A stretch of DNA of 64,000 nt from Pseudomonas hygromyciniae (GTDB lineage: Bacteria > Pseudomonadota > Gammaproteobacteria > Pseudomonadales > Pseudomonadaceae): the NCBI RefSeq assembly GCF_016925675.1, contig NZ_CP070506.1:1176501-1240500 (forward strand). The letters are read 5' to 3'. A program made the position numbers and the translations under genes. The notes beneath the pieces are model-generated. The model was not told where the DNA came from. It did no database searches and was given only the letters and a program-made list of their open reading frames with translations. Positions within the stretch are counted from its first letter, which is position 1, and every line of letters begins with the position of its first letter. This document shows positions 50,937 to 59,769 of this stretch, one piece after another.

Positions 50937-51695
50937 CTAAGGCCGCAACTCGGCGGCAAAGTCATAGCGCCGCAGCTCGGCGACAAAGTCGTAGTAGTCG
51001 TTGCGGCAGTAGGTGTCGGTGATCTCGATGGGCGTGTTATCAGCGGTGTAGCCGACCCGGGTCATCAGCAGCATGGCGGTGCCAGGGGCGATGCCCACCA
51101 GGGCGGCGAACTCATCCGAGGCGTTGATGGCCTGGATGTGTTGCAGGGCCCGCACCACCGGTTTGCCGATGCCTTCCAGGTATTCGTAGAGCGAGCTGCC
51201 AATGGCCTGGGGCTTTGGAATGATCGAGGCGGGCAGGGCGCTCATCTCGATCGCCATGACGGTGTCATCGGCTTTGCGCAGGCGCTTGAGGCGCGCCACT
51301 TTGTCGGTGGGCGACAGGCACAGGCGGATCAGTTCTTCATGGGTCGGCGGGGTGATTTCCCGCTCCAGCCATTGGGAACCGGGGACAAAGCCCTTGAGCC
51401 GCAGCATCTCGCTGAACCCCGACAGGCGCGACAGTGGCTGTTCCAGGCGTGGCGTAATAAACGTGCCAGAGCCCTGGCTACGGCGGATCAGGCCTTGGGC
51501 AAACAACACTTCCAGGGCTTTACGGGCGGTGACCCGGGAAATACTCAACTGCTCGCTGAGCACGCGCTCCGAGGGCAAGGCCTGCTCGGATTTCCACTGG
51601 CCAGCATGAATGGCGGCTTCGAGGTTGCGGGCCAGTTGCAGGTACAGCGGCGTGGATTGTCGGTCGTCAGGACGCAGGGTCTGGATGGGATTCAT
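50937..51695 (-). CDS. nagR: GlcNAc-responsive regulator, GntR family with UTRA domain
   Basis: A 252-residue regulator with an N-terminal GntR winged helix (ALPSERVLSEQLSISRVTARKALEVL) and a UTRA effector domain (RLSGFSEMLRLKGF, SSLYEYLEGIGKPV). It resembles the NagR/DasR group, which binds amino-sugar phosphates. The last residues are a near-perfect duplication: YYDFVAELR is followed by RYDFAAELR, from a 24-base tandem repeat at 50937-50995. It heads the nag operon, and likely operators lie just upstream, suggesting it controls itself and the operon. Confidence 0.9.
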   Translation of the reverse strand: MNPIQTLRPDDRQSTPLYLQLARNLEAAIHAGQWKSEQALPSERVLSEQLSISRVTARKALEVLFAQGLIRRSQGSGTFITPRLEQPLSRLSGFSEMLRLKGFVPGSQWLEREITPPTHEELIRLCLSPTDKVARLKRLRKADDTVMAIEMSALPASIIPKPQAIGSSLYEYLEGIGKPVVRALQHIQAINASDEFAALVGIAPGTAMLLMTRVGYTADNTPIEITDTYCRNDYYDFVAELRRYDFAAELRP

Positions 51696-51750
51696 CTGTA
51701 GGGTTTCCGATGCGTTATTGGAGTGTTGTCGCCCGGTAATGGCCGGAAAT

Positions 51751-51842
51751 TAATACCACTTAAATACCATGTCAATGCCGCCAAAAGCGTGCGCATGGCT
51801 GTTTACAGGCACCTTAAAGGTGCCTGGCATCAAGTGGTATTA
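51751..51842. promoter_or_regulatory. Candidate NagR operators upstream of nagR
   Basis: TAATACCACTT (51751-51761) and AAGTGGTATTA (51832-51842) are perfect 11-base inverted repeats 70 bases apart. A further AATACCA lies at 51763-51769, 11 bases from the first. Between them a perfect hairpin, AGGCACCT-TAA-AGGTGCCT, occurs near 51808-51826. TGGT half-sites are what DasR/NagR-type regulators bind. The repeats are seen; the protein is inferred. The remaining 260-base gap holds another TGGTATT at 51890-51896 inside a GC stem-loop (CAGCCCCTG / CAGGGGCTG) that may end the L,D-transpeptidase transcript. Confidence 0.55.
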
Positions 51843-51956
51843 GAGAGGTCTTTATAGCGCGCAGAAAGACGCAGCCCCTGGCAGTGAAATGGTATTCACC
51901 GGCAGGGGCTGTGGGGGAGACAGGTTTTTTTTGAATTATTTTACGAACGGTACAGG

Positions 51957-52460
51957 TTACGGACGGATCTCGATCATTGTGCCGTCCTTGACCAGGTTCC
52001 ACACTTCGCGCATGTCGACATTGCGCATGCCGATGCAGCCGTCGGTCCAGTCCAGGGTGTGGAACCACTGTTCGGGGTATTCCTCACTGTCTGGCGTGCC
52101 GTGGATCATGATCATGCTGCCGGGCTTGACCCCTTCGCGGCGCGCGCGGGCGGCATCGCTGATATTGGGGTAGGAGATGTGCATGGACAGGTTGAAGCGG
52201 TCGCTGGTCTTGCGCCAGTCGATCCAGTAGAAGCCTTCCGGCGTGCGGCGGTCGCCTTCGACCAGCTTGTGACCCTTGGGGTTCTTGCCCAGGGAAATCC
52301 GGTAGGTCTTGAGCGGCTTGCCATCGTTGATCAGTTGCAACTGGTGCGCGGATTTGAGCACCAGGATCTTCTCGACGGGTTTGCCGCCCAGGGTTTGCAG
52401 GGTGGTGGCGCACGACAGGCTGGCGAACGACAGGCAGAGCAGAACAAGCAACCAACGCAT
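51957..52460 (-). CDS. Periplasmic L,D-transpeptidase (YkuD family)
   Basis: A 167-residue exported enzyme of the YkuD/ErfK family, which forms or trims L,D bonds in peptidoglycan. The signal peptide is about 18 residues (MRWLLVLLCLSFASLSCA). The catalytic residues are His120 (IMIHGTPD) and Cys142 in DWTDGCIGMRN. Length is near the short end of the family, a single catalytic domain without a LysM module. It is 23 bases downstream of the Nudix gene on the same strand. Confidence 0.9.
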   Translation of the reverse strand: MRWLLVLLCLSFASLSCATTLQTLGGKPVEKILVLKSAHQLQLINDGKPLKTYRISLGKNPKGHKLVEGDRRTPEGFYWIDWRKTSDRFNLSMHISYPNISDAARARREGVKPGSMIMIHGTPDSEEYPEQWFHTLDWTDGCIGMRNVDMREVWNLVKDGTMIEIRP

Positions 52461-52483
52461 TGAAACGATATCCGTATAAAGGC

Positions 52484-53032
52484 TTATTGCGCCGGTTGAG
52501 TCAGGGGTGGCACCGATTCGCTGCGCACGGGGAACACCTGTTGCCGACGGTCAGCGAAAAAGCATTCTAAGGTACGCCTGACCGTGCGGAAAGCCAGCTC
52601 GGACCAAGGGATATCGGCTTCGTCGAACAGCCTGACTTCCAGGCTCTCGGGGCCGGCGGCAAAGTCCAGGTCGATCAGTTCGGCGCGGTAGAAGATATGC
52701 ACCTGGCTGATGTGCGGTACATCGATCAACGTGTAGATGCTCAGGTTGCGCACCCTGGCGCAGGCTTCCTCGAGGGTCTCGCGCACGGCGCCCTGTTCGA
52801 CGGTCTCGCCGTTTTCCATAAAGCCTGCAGGCAGGGTCCAGAAGCCCAGGCGCGGCTCGATGGCCCGTCGGCACAGCAGCACCTGGTTGCCCCAGACGGG
52901 CAGGGTGCCGGCGACGATATTGGGATTTTGGTAGTGAATGGTCTGACAGTGGTCACACACATAACGCAGGCGTGCATCGCCTTCGGGAATGCGCTGGGTG
53001 ACCGGTTTACCGCACTGGCTGCAGAAATTCAT
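52484..53032 (-). CDS. Nudix hydrolase with N-terminal zinc ribbon
   Basis: A 182-residue hydrolase. A four-cysteine ribbon (Cys4, Cys7, Cys26, Cys29; NFCSQCGKP, VCDHCQ) is followed by a Nudix box at about residues 70-92 (GFMENGETVEQ, RETLEEAC). The final box glycine is Cys91 here, a common change in this subgroup. The substrate is some nucleoside diphosphate derivative, probably NADH-like or ADP-ribose-like, but I cannot tell which. ATG at 53032 is used; longer forms lack the conserved start. Confidence 0.85.
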   Translation of the reverse strand: MNFCSQCGKPVTQRIPEGDARLRYVCDHCQTIHYQNPNIVAGTLPVWGNQVLLCRRAIEPRLGFWTLPAGFMENGETVEQGAVRETLEEACARVRNLSIYTLIDVPHISQVHIFYRAELIDLDFAAGPESLEVRLFDEADIPWSELAFRTVRRTLECFFADRRQQVFPVRSESVPPLTQPAQ

Positions 53033-53178
53033 GCTTGGGTTCCTGGGGACTGCGCCTATCTTGGCGTGCAGGGCAGTGGCCTGCAAGTTGTCGTTTAGCG
53101 ACACCGCCGGGGTTTTGGGGTTGGGCGCCCGTACGCTTTGGTGCATGATGCAAGGTAGCCAACAGATCGAGATGACTC

Positions 53179-53781
53179 ATGCTGGACGAGCTACTTCGCC
53201 GGGTAAGCAATCACACGCCACGCACGCTGGAAACTGACGCACGTTTCCCCGAGGCCGCCGTGCTGGTGCCGATTACCCGTAGTGACGAACCCGAGCTGAT
53301 CCTGACCCTGCGTGCCAGCGGGCTATCGACCCATGGCGGTGAAGTGGCCTTTCCGGGTGGGCGCCGCGACCCGGAAGACCCGGACCTGGTGTTCACCGCC
53401 CTGCGCGAGGCCGAAGAAGAAATCGGCCTGCCGCCGGGCCTGGTGGAAGTAATCGGCCCCTTGAGCCCGCTGATCTCCCTGCACGGCATCCGCGTGACGC
53501 CGTATGTGGGGGTAATTCCCGATTATGTCGAGTACCTGGCCAACGACGCCGAGATTGCTGCGGTATTCAGCGTGCCCCTGGAGTTTTTCCGCCAGGACCC
53601 GCGCGAGCATACCCATCGCATCGATTACCAGGGCCGCAGTTGGTACGTGCCCAGCTATCGGTTCGGTGAATACAAGATCTGGGGCCTGACGGCGATCATG
53701 ATCGTAGAGTTGATCAACCTGCTCTATGACGATGCCGACATCAGCCTGCACCGTCCGCCGAAAAGCTTCATCAATACCTAA
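53179..53781 (+). CDS. CoA pyrophosphatase, NudL-type Nudix hydrolase
   Basis: A 200-residue enzyme that splits CoA to 4'-phosphopantetheine and 3',5'-ADP. The CoA-type Nudix region reads GGEVAFPGGRRDPED and ALREAEEEIGLPPG, with the extra motif upstream (LTLRASGLSTHGGE). It is divergent from the zinc-ribbon Nudix gene across 146 bases. The next gene, a gamma-carbonic anhydrase, starts 35 bases downstream on the same strand. Confidence 0.88.
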   Translation: MLDELLRRVSNHTPRTLETDARFPEAAVLVPITRSDEPELILTLRASGLSTHGGEVAFPGGRRDPEDPDLVFTALREAEEEIGLPPGLVEVIGPLSPLISLHGIRVTPYVGVIPDYVEYLANDAEIAAVFSVPLEFFRQDPREHTHRIDYQGRSWYVPSYRFGEYKIWGLTAIMIVELINLLYDDADISLHRPPKSFINT

Positions 53782-53816
53782 GCCATCGTTTGAATGGCAA
53801 GCCGTGAGGGAAGACC

Positions 53817-54341
53817 ATGAAATACCGCCTGGGCGATGCCCGCGTCGAGACCCATCCACACAGCTGGGTGGCCCCCAATGCCACGCTGGTGGGCAAGGTC
53901 AAGCTGGAAGAGGGGGCCAACGTCTGGTTCAACGCGGTGTTGCGTGGCGACAACGAACTGATCCTGATCGGCAAGAACAGCAACGTGCAGGACGGCAGCG
54001 TGATGCACACCGACATGGGCTACCCCCTGACCCTGGGCACCGGTGTGACGGTGGGGCATAACGCCATGCTGCATGGCTGCACCGTCGGCGACTACAGCCT
54101 GATTGGCATCAATGCGGTGATCCTCAACGGTGCCAAGATCGGCCGGCATTGCATCATCGGCGCCAACTCGTTGATCGGCGAGGGCAAGGAAATCCCCGAT
54201 GGCTCGCTGGTGATGGGCTCGCCCGGCAAGGTAGTGCGGGAGTTGACCGAGCAGCAGAAAAGAATGCTGGAGGCCAGTGCTGCGCACTATGTGCATAACT
54301 CCCAGCGCTATGCCCGTGATCTGGTCGAGCAGTCAGAATGA
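53817..54341 (+). CDS. Gamma-carbonic anhydrase family protein
   Basis: A 174-residue left-handed beta-helix protein with hexapeptide repeats (for example [43 protein letters not shown]). Histidines in VMHTDMG, VGHNAML and LHGCTVG match the zinc ligands of gamma-class carbonic anhydrases of the YrdA/PaaY group. Its stop overlaps the next gene by 4 bases (ATGA). Whether it has carbonic anhydrase activity is not certain from sequence. Confidence 0.88.
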   Translation: MKYRLGDARVETHPHSWVAPNATLVGKVKLEEGANVWFNAVLRGDNELILIGKNSNVQDGSVMHTDMGYPLTLGTGVTVGHNAMLHGCTVGDYSLIGINAVILNGAKIGRHCIIGANSLIGEGKEIPDGSLVMGSPGKVVRELTEQQKRMLEASAAHYVHNSQRYARDLVEQSE

Positions 54342-54553
54342 ACCCGGTAGAACGCCCCGTCGCCTCGCCCTGTGTGAGTATTTGTGCGCTGGATGACGAC
54401 GATATCTGCACCGGTTGCCAGCGCAATGTCGATGAAATCACGCGTTGGAGTCGCATGGACAATGCCGAGCGCCGGGTGGTGCTGGGGCTGTGTCATGAGC
54501 GGGCGAAGGCCAGTGGGGTATTGTGGATGATTCCCGGAAAATCCGGCACCTGA
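54338..54553 (+). CDS. DUF1289 family protein
   Basis: A 71-residue protein of the DUF1289 family. The cysteines [18 protein letters not shown] form a likely metal site, followed by [13 protein letters not shown], the second conserved block. It overlaps the carbonic anhydrase gene by 4 bases and so is translated with it. No function is established. Confidence 0.85.
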   Translation: MNPVERPVASPCVSICALDDDDICTGCQRNVDEITRWSRMDNAERRVVLGLCHERAKASGVLWMIPGKSGT

Positions 54554-54580
54554 TATTTTTGAGTGGCGAGCCAACCTGTT

Positions 54581-54974
54581 GTGGCGAGCGGGCTTGCCCC
54601 GCGCTGGGCTGCGCAGCAGCCCCAATAAAACCTCCGCGGACGTTCAGGTACACCGCAGCGCCTGTTTTTAGGGCTGCTGCGCAGCCCAGCGCGGGGCAAG
54701 CCCGCTCGCCACAATAGGTCCAGTGGTCACAACAAGTCCGCTGGCCACAAAAAATAACTGCTGAGCTGGCGCGGTGTGTCTGGAGTACCTAGGGCGCTTG
54801 GAGAGGGCCTCTGTGGCGAGCGGGCTTGTCGGAACGCCGCATCGCCCGCGCTGGGCTGCGCAGCAGCCCCAATAGGACCTCCATGGACTTTCAGGTAAAC
54901 CACGGCGCCTGTTTTTAGGGCTGCTACGCAGCCCAGCGCGGGCGATGCGGCGTTCCGACAAGCCCGCTCGCCAC
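54581..54974. repeat. Two long hairpin repeats
   Basis: The 508-base gap before the VUT transporter gene contains two hairpin elements. Copy A (54581-54712) has perfect 42-bp arms; copy B (54813-54974) has 57-bp arms with one mismatch, lengthened by GTCGGAACGCCGCATCGCC in both arms. The interiors are related to each other (CCTCCxxGGACxTTCAGGTA, GCGCCTGTTTTTAG) but differ from the 32-kb cluster. REP-like fragments lie around them. I see no gene in the gap. Confidence 0.9.
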
Positions 54975-55007
54975 AATAGGTTCAGTGGTCACAACAGGCC
55001 CGCTCGC

Positions 55008-55035
55008 CACAGGGTTTCTGGTGCAGTACCCTGTG
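55008..55035 (+). other. Hairpin upstream of the VUT transporter gene
   Basis: CACAGGGT and ACCCTGTG form a perfect 8-bp stem with a 12-base loop, 26 bases before the ATG. The left arm is the edge of a REP-like fragment. It could affect translation, but nothing marks it as a known riboswitch. Confidence 0.4.
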
Positions 55036-55061
55036 CGCATTGCCCACAGGTCCCTCGCCCC

Positions 55062-55529
55062 ATGCTCTTCCTGATCGCCTATATCAGCAGCGTCGTGCTG
55101 ATCAACTTCGCCTTTTCCACCGCTCCGCACCTGGATGTCATCTGGTCCGCCTGGGGTGGCCTGGTGTTTATCCTGCGCGACATGGTGCAAACCCGCTTCG
55201 GCCACGGCGCGATCATCGCCATGCTCGCGGCGCTGGTGCTGTCCTATATCACCTCCGATCCGTCTATCGCCTTGGCCAGTGCCACGGCGTTCGCGGTGTC
55301 CGAGTGTATCGACTGGCTGGTCTTCAGCATCACCAAGCGCCCGTTGCACGACCGGCTGTGGATCAGTTCGGCGCTGAGTATTCCCCTCGATACCTTTATC
55401 TTTTTTGGCCTGATCGGCGCGTTGACGCCCGCGGTGGTCGGTACCGCCCTGGCCTCGAAATTTGCCGGGGTCACCGTGGTGTGGCTGGCCATGGCCTGGC
55501 GTTTGCGTCGCCAGCGTGTCGCCAACTGA
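55062..55529 (+). CDS. VUT family transporter (queuosine-precursor type)
   Basis: A 155-residue membrane protein with about five hydrophobic helices. FILRDMVQTRFG and AVSECIDWLVFS are conserved in the VUT (YhhQ) family, members of which import the queuosine precursors preQ0 or preQ1. It is at the short end of the family, which often exceeds 200 residues. ATG at 55062 is chosen; an in-frame opening upstream lies in repeat sequence. It precedes purT by 70 bases. Confidence 0.8.
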   Translation: MLFLIAYISSVVLINFAFSTAPHLDVIWSAWGGLVFILRDMVQTRFGHGAIIAMLAALVLSYITSDPSIALASATAFAVSECIDWLVFSITKRPLHDRLWISSALSIPLDTFIFFGLIGALTPAVVGTALASKFAGVTVVWLAMAWRLRRQRVAN

Positions 55530-55599
55530 GGCCAATGCCGGCCGTTCATGTAAAATGCCGGCCTTTCTCCCCCCTGATCCGCTCCCCTGAGGACCTGAG

Positions 55600-56781
55600 A
55601 TGACCCGAATCGGAACTCCATTGTCGCCAACCGCGACCCGCGTATTGATGTGTGGCTGCGGTGAGCTGGGCAAGGAAGTGGTAATCGAGCTGCAACGCCT
55701 GGGCGTTGAAGTGATTGCCGTGGATCGCTACGCCAACGCGCCGGCGATGCAGGTGGCGCATCGCAGCCATGTGATCAACATGCTCGACGGCGCGGCCCTG
55801 CGTGCGGTGATCGAAGCGGAAAAGCCGCATTTCATCGTCCCGGAAATCGAAGCCATCGCCACCGGCACCCTGGTGGAGCTAGAAGCTGAAGGCTTTACCG
55901 TGATCCCCACCGCCCGTGCGGCGCTGCTGACCATGAACCGCGAGGGCATCCGGCGCCTGGCCGCTGAAGAGCTGGACCTGCCGACCTCGCCGTACCACTT
56001 TGCCGACACCGTCGAAGACTACCGCAAGGCCGTCGAAGACCTGGGTTTCCCATGTGTGGTCAAGCCGGTGATGAGTTCGTCGGGCAAGGGCCAGAGCCTG
56101 TTGCGCAGCGCAGATGACGTGCAAAAGGCCTGGGACTACGCCCAGGAAGGCGGCCGCGCCGGTAAGGGCCGGGTGATCATCGAAGGGTTTATCGATTTCG
56201 ACTACGAAATCACCCTGCTGACCGTGCGTCACGTCGGTGGCACCACCTTCTGTGCGCCAGTGGGCCACCGCCAGGAGAAGGGCGACTACCAGGAGTCCTG
56301 GCAGCCACAGGCCATGAGCCCGGCGGCCCTGGCTGAATCCGAGCGCGTCGCCAAAGCCGTGACCGAGGCCCTGGGGGGTCGTGGCCTGTTTGGTGTCGAG
56401 CTGTTTATCAAGGGCGATCAGGTGTGGTTCAGCGAAGTTTCGCCGCGCCCCCACGACACTGGCCTGGTGACCTTGATCTCCCAGGACTTGTCGCAGTTTG
56501 CCCTGCATGCACGGGCGATTCTGGGCTTGCCGATTCCGTTGATCCGTCAGTTCGGGCCTTCGGCGTCGTCGGTGATCCTGGTGGAAGGGCAGTCGACCCA
56601 GACTGCGTTTGCCAACCTCGGTGCAGCCCTGAGCGAGCCGGATACCGCGCTGCGTCTGTTCGGCAAGCCAGAAGTGAATGGCCAGCGCCGTATGGGCGTG
56701 GCGTTGGCGCGGGATGAGTCGATCGAGGCTGCCCGGGCCAAGGCGACCCGCGCCTCGCAGGCGGTGGTTGTAGAGCTGTAA
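55600..56781 (+). CDS. purT: Formate-dependent phosphoribosylglycinamide formyltransferase
   Basis: A 393-residue ATP-grasp enzyme that makes FGAR from GAR, formate and ATP in purine synthesis. The N-terminal nucleotide-binding domain shows [14 protein letters not shown], and the ATP-grasp part shows [15 protein letters not shown] and [27 protein letters not shown]. Length matches PurT. It is a folate-independent alternative to PurN. A REPIN follows. Confidence 0.97.
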   Translation: MTRIGTPLSPTATRVLMCGCGELGKEVVIELQRLGVEVIAVDRYANAPAMQVAHRSHVINMLDGAALRAVIEAEKPHFIVPEIEAIATGTLVELEAEGFTVIPTARAALLTMNREGIRRLAAEELDLPTSPYHFADTVEDYRKAVEDLGFPCVVKPVMSSSGKGQSLLRSADDVQKAWDYAQEGGRAGKGRVIIEGFIDFDYEITLLTVRHVGGTTFCAPVGHRQEKGDYQESWQPQAMSPAALAESERVAKAVTEALGGRGLFGVELFIKGDQVWFSEVSPRPHDTGLVTLISQDLSQFALHARAILGLPIPLIRQFGPSASSVILVEGQSTQTAFANLGAALSEPDTALRLFGKPEVNGQRRMGVALARDESIEAARAKATRASQAVVVEL

Positions 56782-56784
56782 AAG

Positions 56785-56852
56785 CATCGTGGGCAAGCCC
56801 GCTCCCACATTTGGAATACATTCCCAGTGTGGGAGCGGGCTTGCCCGCGATA
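56785..56852. repeat. REPIN after purT
   Basis: Inverted REP arms of the GGGCAAGCCCGCTCCCACA type around ATTTGGAATACATTCCC. It fills the gap between the convergent purT and MFS genes. Confidence 0.88.
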
Positions 56853-56860
56853 GCTGTCTA

Positions 56861-58171
56861 TCAGGCGACGCGATTCAAATCGTTGTCCCGTGTCTCTTTC
56901 AGGCACAGCCCCGCAATCAAACTCAGCAACGCTGCCGCCGACACATACCCGCCGACATAACTCAGCCCACCCATCGCCACCAGCTTGGTCGCAAAGAACG
57001 GTGCGGCCGATGCCCCGACGATCCCGCCCAGGTTATACGCCGCCGAAGCCCCGGTATAACGCACGCGGGTCGGAAACAATTCCGGCAACAACGCCCCCAT
57101 CGGCGCAAAGGTCACGCCCATCAGGAACAGCTCCAGGCACAGGAACAACGCCACCGCCCAGGTCGAGCCATGGGTCAGCAACGGTTCCATGGTGAAGCCC
57201 GAGAGAATTGCCAGCACCGCACCGACGATCAGCACCGGCTTGCGCCCGTAACGGTCACTGGCCAGGGCTGCCAGCGGCGTGGCCGCGCCCATGAACAGCA
57301 CGGCAAAGCACAGCAGGGCGAGGAAGGTTTCGCGGCTGTAGCCCAGGGTGCTCACACCGTAGCTCAGGGAAAATGCCGTGGTGATATAGAACAGTGCATA
57401 ACACACCACCATCGCTGCGGCGCCCAGCAGCACCTGCAGCCAATGCTGGCTGAACAGCTCCACCAGCGGCACTTTCACCGGTTTTTCCTTGGCTACGGCA
57501 TTGGCGAATACCGGGGTTTCGTGCAGTTTCAGGCGTGCATACAGGCCCACCATCACCAGCGCGGCGCTGAGCAGGAACGGAATGCGCCAGCCCCAGCTGC
57601 GAAATTGCTCATCGTCCAGGTTCATCGCCAGGATCAGGAACAGCCCATTGGCCGCCAGGAAGCCGATGGAAGGCCCCAATTGCGGGAACATGCCGAACCA
57701 GGCGCGCTTGCCCTTGGGCGCGTTCTCGGTGGCCAGCAGGGCGGCGCCGCCCCATTCCCCGCCCAGGCCCAGGCCCTGGCCGAAACGCAGTACACACAAC
57801 AGGATCGGTGCCCAGGCGCCGATGGTGTCGTAACCCGGCAGCAAGCCGATCAAGGTGGTGCACACGCCCATCAGCAGCAACGAGGCCACTAGCGTCGATT
57901 TGCGCCCGATGCGGTCACCGAAATGGCCGAACAGCGCCGAGCCCAATGGTCGGGCGATAAACGCGATGCCGAAGGTCAGGAACGCGGCCAACATCTGTGC
58001 GGTGCCGGAGCTCTGCGGGAAAAACACCGGGCCGATCACCAGCGCGGCGGCCGTGGCGTAGATATAGAAGTCGTAGAACTCGATGGCCGTGCCGATGATG
58101 CTCGCGGTCGCGACGCGGCTGGTCGAGTTGGTCGGGGCGGCGGGAGCGGCCTCGTTATAGGTGGTGCTCAT
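56861..58171 (-). CDS. MFS transporter, metabolite:proton symporter family
   Basis: A 436-residue transporter with about twelve hydrophobic helices, of the MHS (ProP/ShiA-like) group. The family motifs GTAIEFYDFYIYATAAAL, GHFGDRIGRKSTL and LGLGGEWGGAALLATENAP are present. It probably imports an organic acid or similar, but the substrate cannot be named. ATG at 58171 is used because AGGGA lies 8 bases upstream; in-frame ATG codons further upstream lack this. A sigma-70-like promoter lies about 190 bases upstream. Confidence 0.88.
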   Translation of the reverse strand: MSTTYNEAAPAAPTNSTSRVATASIIGTAIEFYDFYIYATAAALVIGPVFFPQSSGTAQMLAAFLTFGIAFIARPLGSALFGHFGDRIGRKSTLVASLLLMGVCTTLIGLLPGYDTIGAWAPILLCVLRFGQGLGLGGEWGGAALLATENAPKGKRAWFGMFPQLGPSIGFLAANGLFLILAMNLDDEQFRSWGWRIPFLLSAALVMVGLYARLKLHETPVFANAVAKEKPVKVPLVELFSQHWLQVLLGAAAMVVCYALFYITTAFSLSYGVSTLGYSRETFLALLCFAVLFMGAATPLAALASDRYGRKPVLIVGAVLAILSGFTMEPLLTHGSTWAVALFLCLELFLMGVTFAPMGALLPELFPTRVRYTGASAAYNLGGIVGASAAPFFATKLVAMGGLSYVGGYVSAAALLSLIAGLCLKETRDNDLNRVA

Positions 58172-58358
58172 TGAGGTATCCCTGATGGTCATTGCGCCTT
58201 TGGCGCGGATTATTATTGGTCTTGCACCCATGGATCAGGGCAGTGCGCGGCGTCGGCTCGGGATGGGAGCGAGTACCGGTCAGACACGATAAAGCGGTGC
58301 CTGGACACGCTCAGTGCGGATAGCACGCGGTCGGGCGGGGCTTGGGTAAGCGGGGTCG

Positions 58359-58388
58359 ATTATAGGAAGGCGCGCGCGGATACAACAA
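58359..58388 (-). promoter_or_regulatory. Promoter candidate for the MFS gene
   Basis: On the minus strand TTGTTG (58388-58383) and TATAAT (58364-58359) are 18 bases apart. Transcription would start near 58352, leaving a leader of about 180 bases. The rest of the 347-base gap (58172-58518) holds only the REPIN at 58413-58499. Confidence 0.5.
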
Positions 58389-58412
58389 GAGGTGCGAATG
58401 CAGGAGATCAAA

Positions 58413-58499
58413 TGTGGGAACGGGCTTGCCCGTGATGCGGGCGCCTTGGTGTATCAGTGATACCGAGGTGATGCTATCGCGGGCAAGCCCGCTCCCACA
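58413..58499. repeat. REPIN upstream of the CorC-like gene
   Basis: Inverted arms TGTGGGAACGGGCTTGCCCG and its near complement, with an interior palindrome GTATCAGTGATAC. Confidence 0.85.
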
Positions 58500-58518
58500 C
58501 AAGCCCATCCACGGTGAG

Positions 58519-59757
58519 TCAGGTGGTAATCGGCGCCGAGCCGATATGCCAGATCAACACCTTGCTCACCCGGTTGTCCTCGGTTTCAAGGATTTCCAGG
58601 CGATAACGGCCGATCTTCACGCAAACTGCGCAATCGGGAATGGTCTCCAGCGCTTCGGTCACCAGGCCATTGAGAGTCTTGGGGCCATCGCTGGGCAGGT
58701 GCCAGCCCAGGCATTTGTTGAGTTCGCGAATCGACACCGCGCCGTCGATCACATAGCGGCCATCTGGCTGCGGCTGGATCAGGGGGTTGTCCAGGCTCTG
58801 TTCGCTTTCGAATTCGCCGACGATCTCTTCCAGGATGTCTTCCAGGGTGACGATGCCCAGCACTTCGCCATATTCGTCCACGACCATGCCCAGGCGCCGT
58901 TGCTGCTTGTGGAAGTTCAGCAACTGCAACTGCAGCGGTGTGCTTTCCGGGACGAAGTACGGCTCATGGCAGGCCGCGAGCAGGGCATCCTTGGTCAGGC
59001 TGGCATCTGGCAGCAGATGCTGGATCTGCCGGGTGTTGAGCACCGCCTCGACCTGGTTGATATCACTGTGGAACACCGGCAGGCGGGTGCGCCGGGAGGT
59101 GCGTAGTTGTTCGATGATCTGCTCGATAGGGTCATCGAGGTTGATGCCATCCACTTCACTGCGTGGCACCAGGATGTCATTGACGGTGATGTTGTCCAGG
59201 GCGTGGATGCCGGGCATGCCCGGGGCGCGGTCTTCGCTGTCGTCCGTGGCCTGCTCGTCGGAGCGGTCGGGCTGTGGCTCGTCGCTATTTTTGACGATCC
59301 CCGACTTGCGGGCGAAAGGACGCAGCAACAGCAGGCTGATGCCATTGAGCACCCAGGCCAGGGGGTAGAGGATCTTTAGCGGGATGCCCAGCAGTGTATT
59401 GCCAAACCCCAGCACGGCTTGCGGGTAGCGGGTGGCCAAGGTGCGGGGCAGGTAGTCGGCCAGTACCAGCAACAGCGCGCTGGAGATCAGCCAGCCGAGC
59501 CAGGGACCGTTTTCGGCCCAGGCATGGATCGCCAGCAGGGTGCAGAGAATCACCACCACCGCACGGCACAAGGTATTGCAAAGGATCAGGCTGTTGCGCG
59601 GGAAGCTGAGGCGGGCAGCGGCCTTGTCGCCCTGGCGTGTACCGGGGCGCAGGGCCAGCAAATGGTGCTGGGCGGCTTCGATGGCGGTAAACAGCGCCGA
59701 CCACAACACCAGCAGCGCGACTACCGCGAGCATTGGCTCAAGGGGCAAGTTGTCCAT
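58519..59757 (-). CDS. CorC/HlyC family protein with DUF21 and CBS domains
   Basis: A 412-residue inner-membrane protein. DUF21 (CNNM-type) with three or four helices fills about residues 1-150. A paired CBS domain follows at about 200-320 (VNDILVPRSEVDGINLDD, VVDEYGEVLGIVTLEDILEEIVGEF), then a CorC_HlyC C-terminal domain (YVIDGAVSIRELNKCLGW). The family is linked to magnesium or cobalt efflux. It is 12 bases upstream of nothing on this strand but lies just downstream of the CcsA-like gene, with which it is probably cotranscribed. Confidence 0.9.
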   Translation of the reverse strand: MDNLPLEPMLAVVALLVLWSALFTAIEAAQHHLLALRPGTRQGDKAAARLSFPRNSLILCNTLCRAVVVILCTLLAIHAWAENGPWLGWLISSALLLVLADYLPRTLATRYPQAVLGFGNTLLGIPLKILYPLAWVLNGISLLLLRPFARKSGIVKNSDEPQPDRSDEQATDDSEDRAPGMPGIHALDNITVNDILVPRSEVDGINLDDPIEQIIEQLRTSRRTRLPVFHSDINQVEAVLNTRQIQHLLPDASLTKDALLAACHEPYFVPESTPLQLQLLNFHKQQRRLGMVVDEYGEVLGIVTLEDILEEIVGEFESEQSLDNPLIQPQPDGRYVIDGAVSIRELNKCLGWHLPSDGPKTLNGLVTEALETIPDCAVCVKIGRYRLEILETEDNRVSKVLIWHIGSAPITT

Positions 59758-59769
59758 GATCGCTGCCCG

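Noticed and set aside
55008..55061. preQ1 riboswitch before the queuosine-precursor transporter
   Set aside because: I find neither the short class I aptamer with its A-rich tail nor a class II/III-like pattern, only a simple hairpin.
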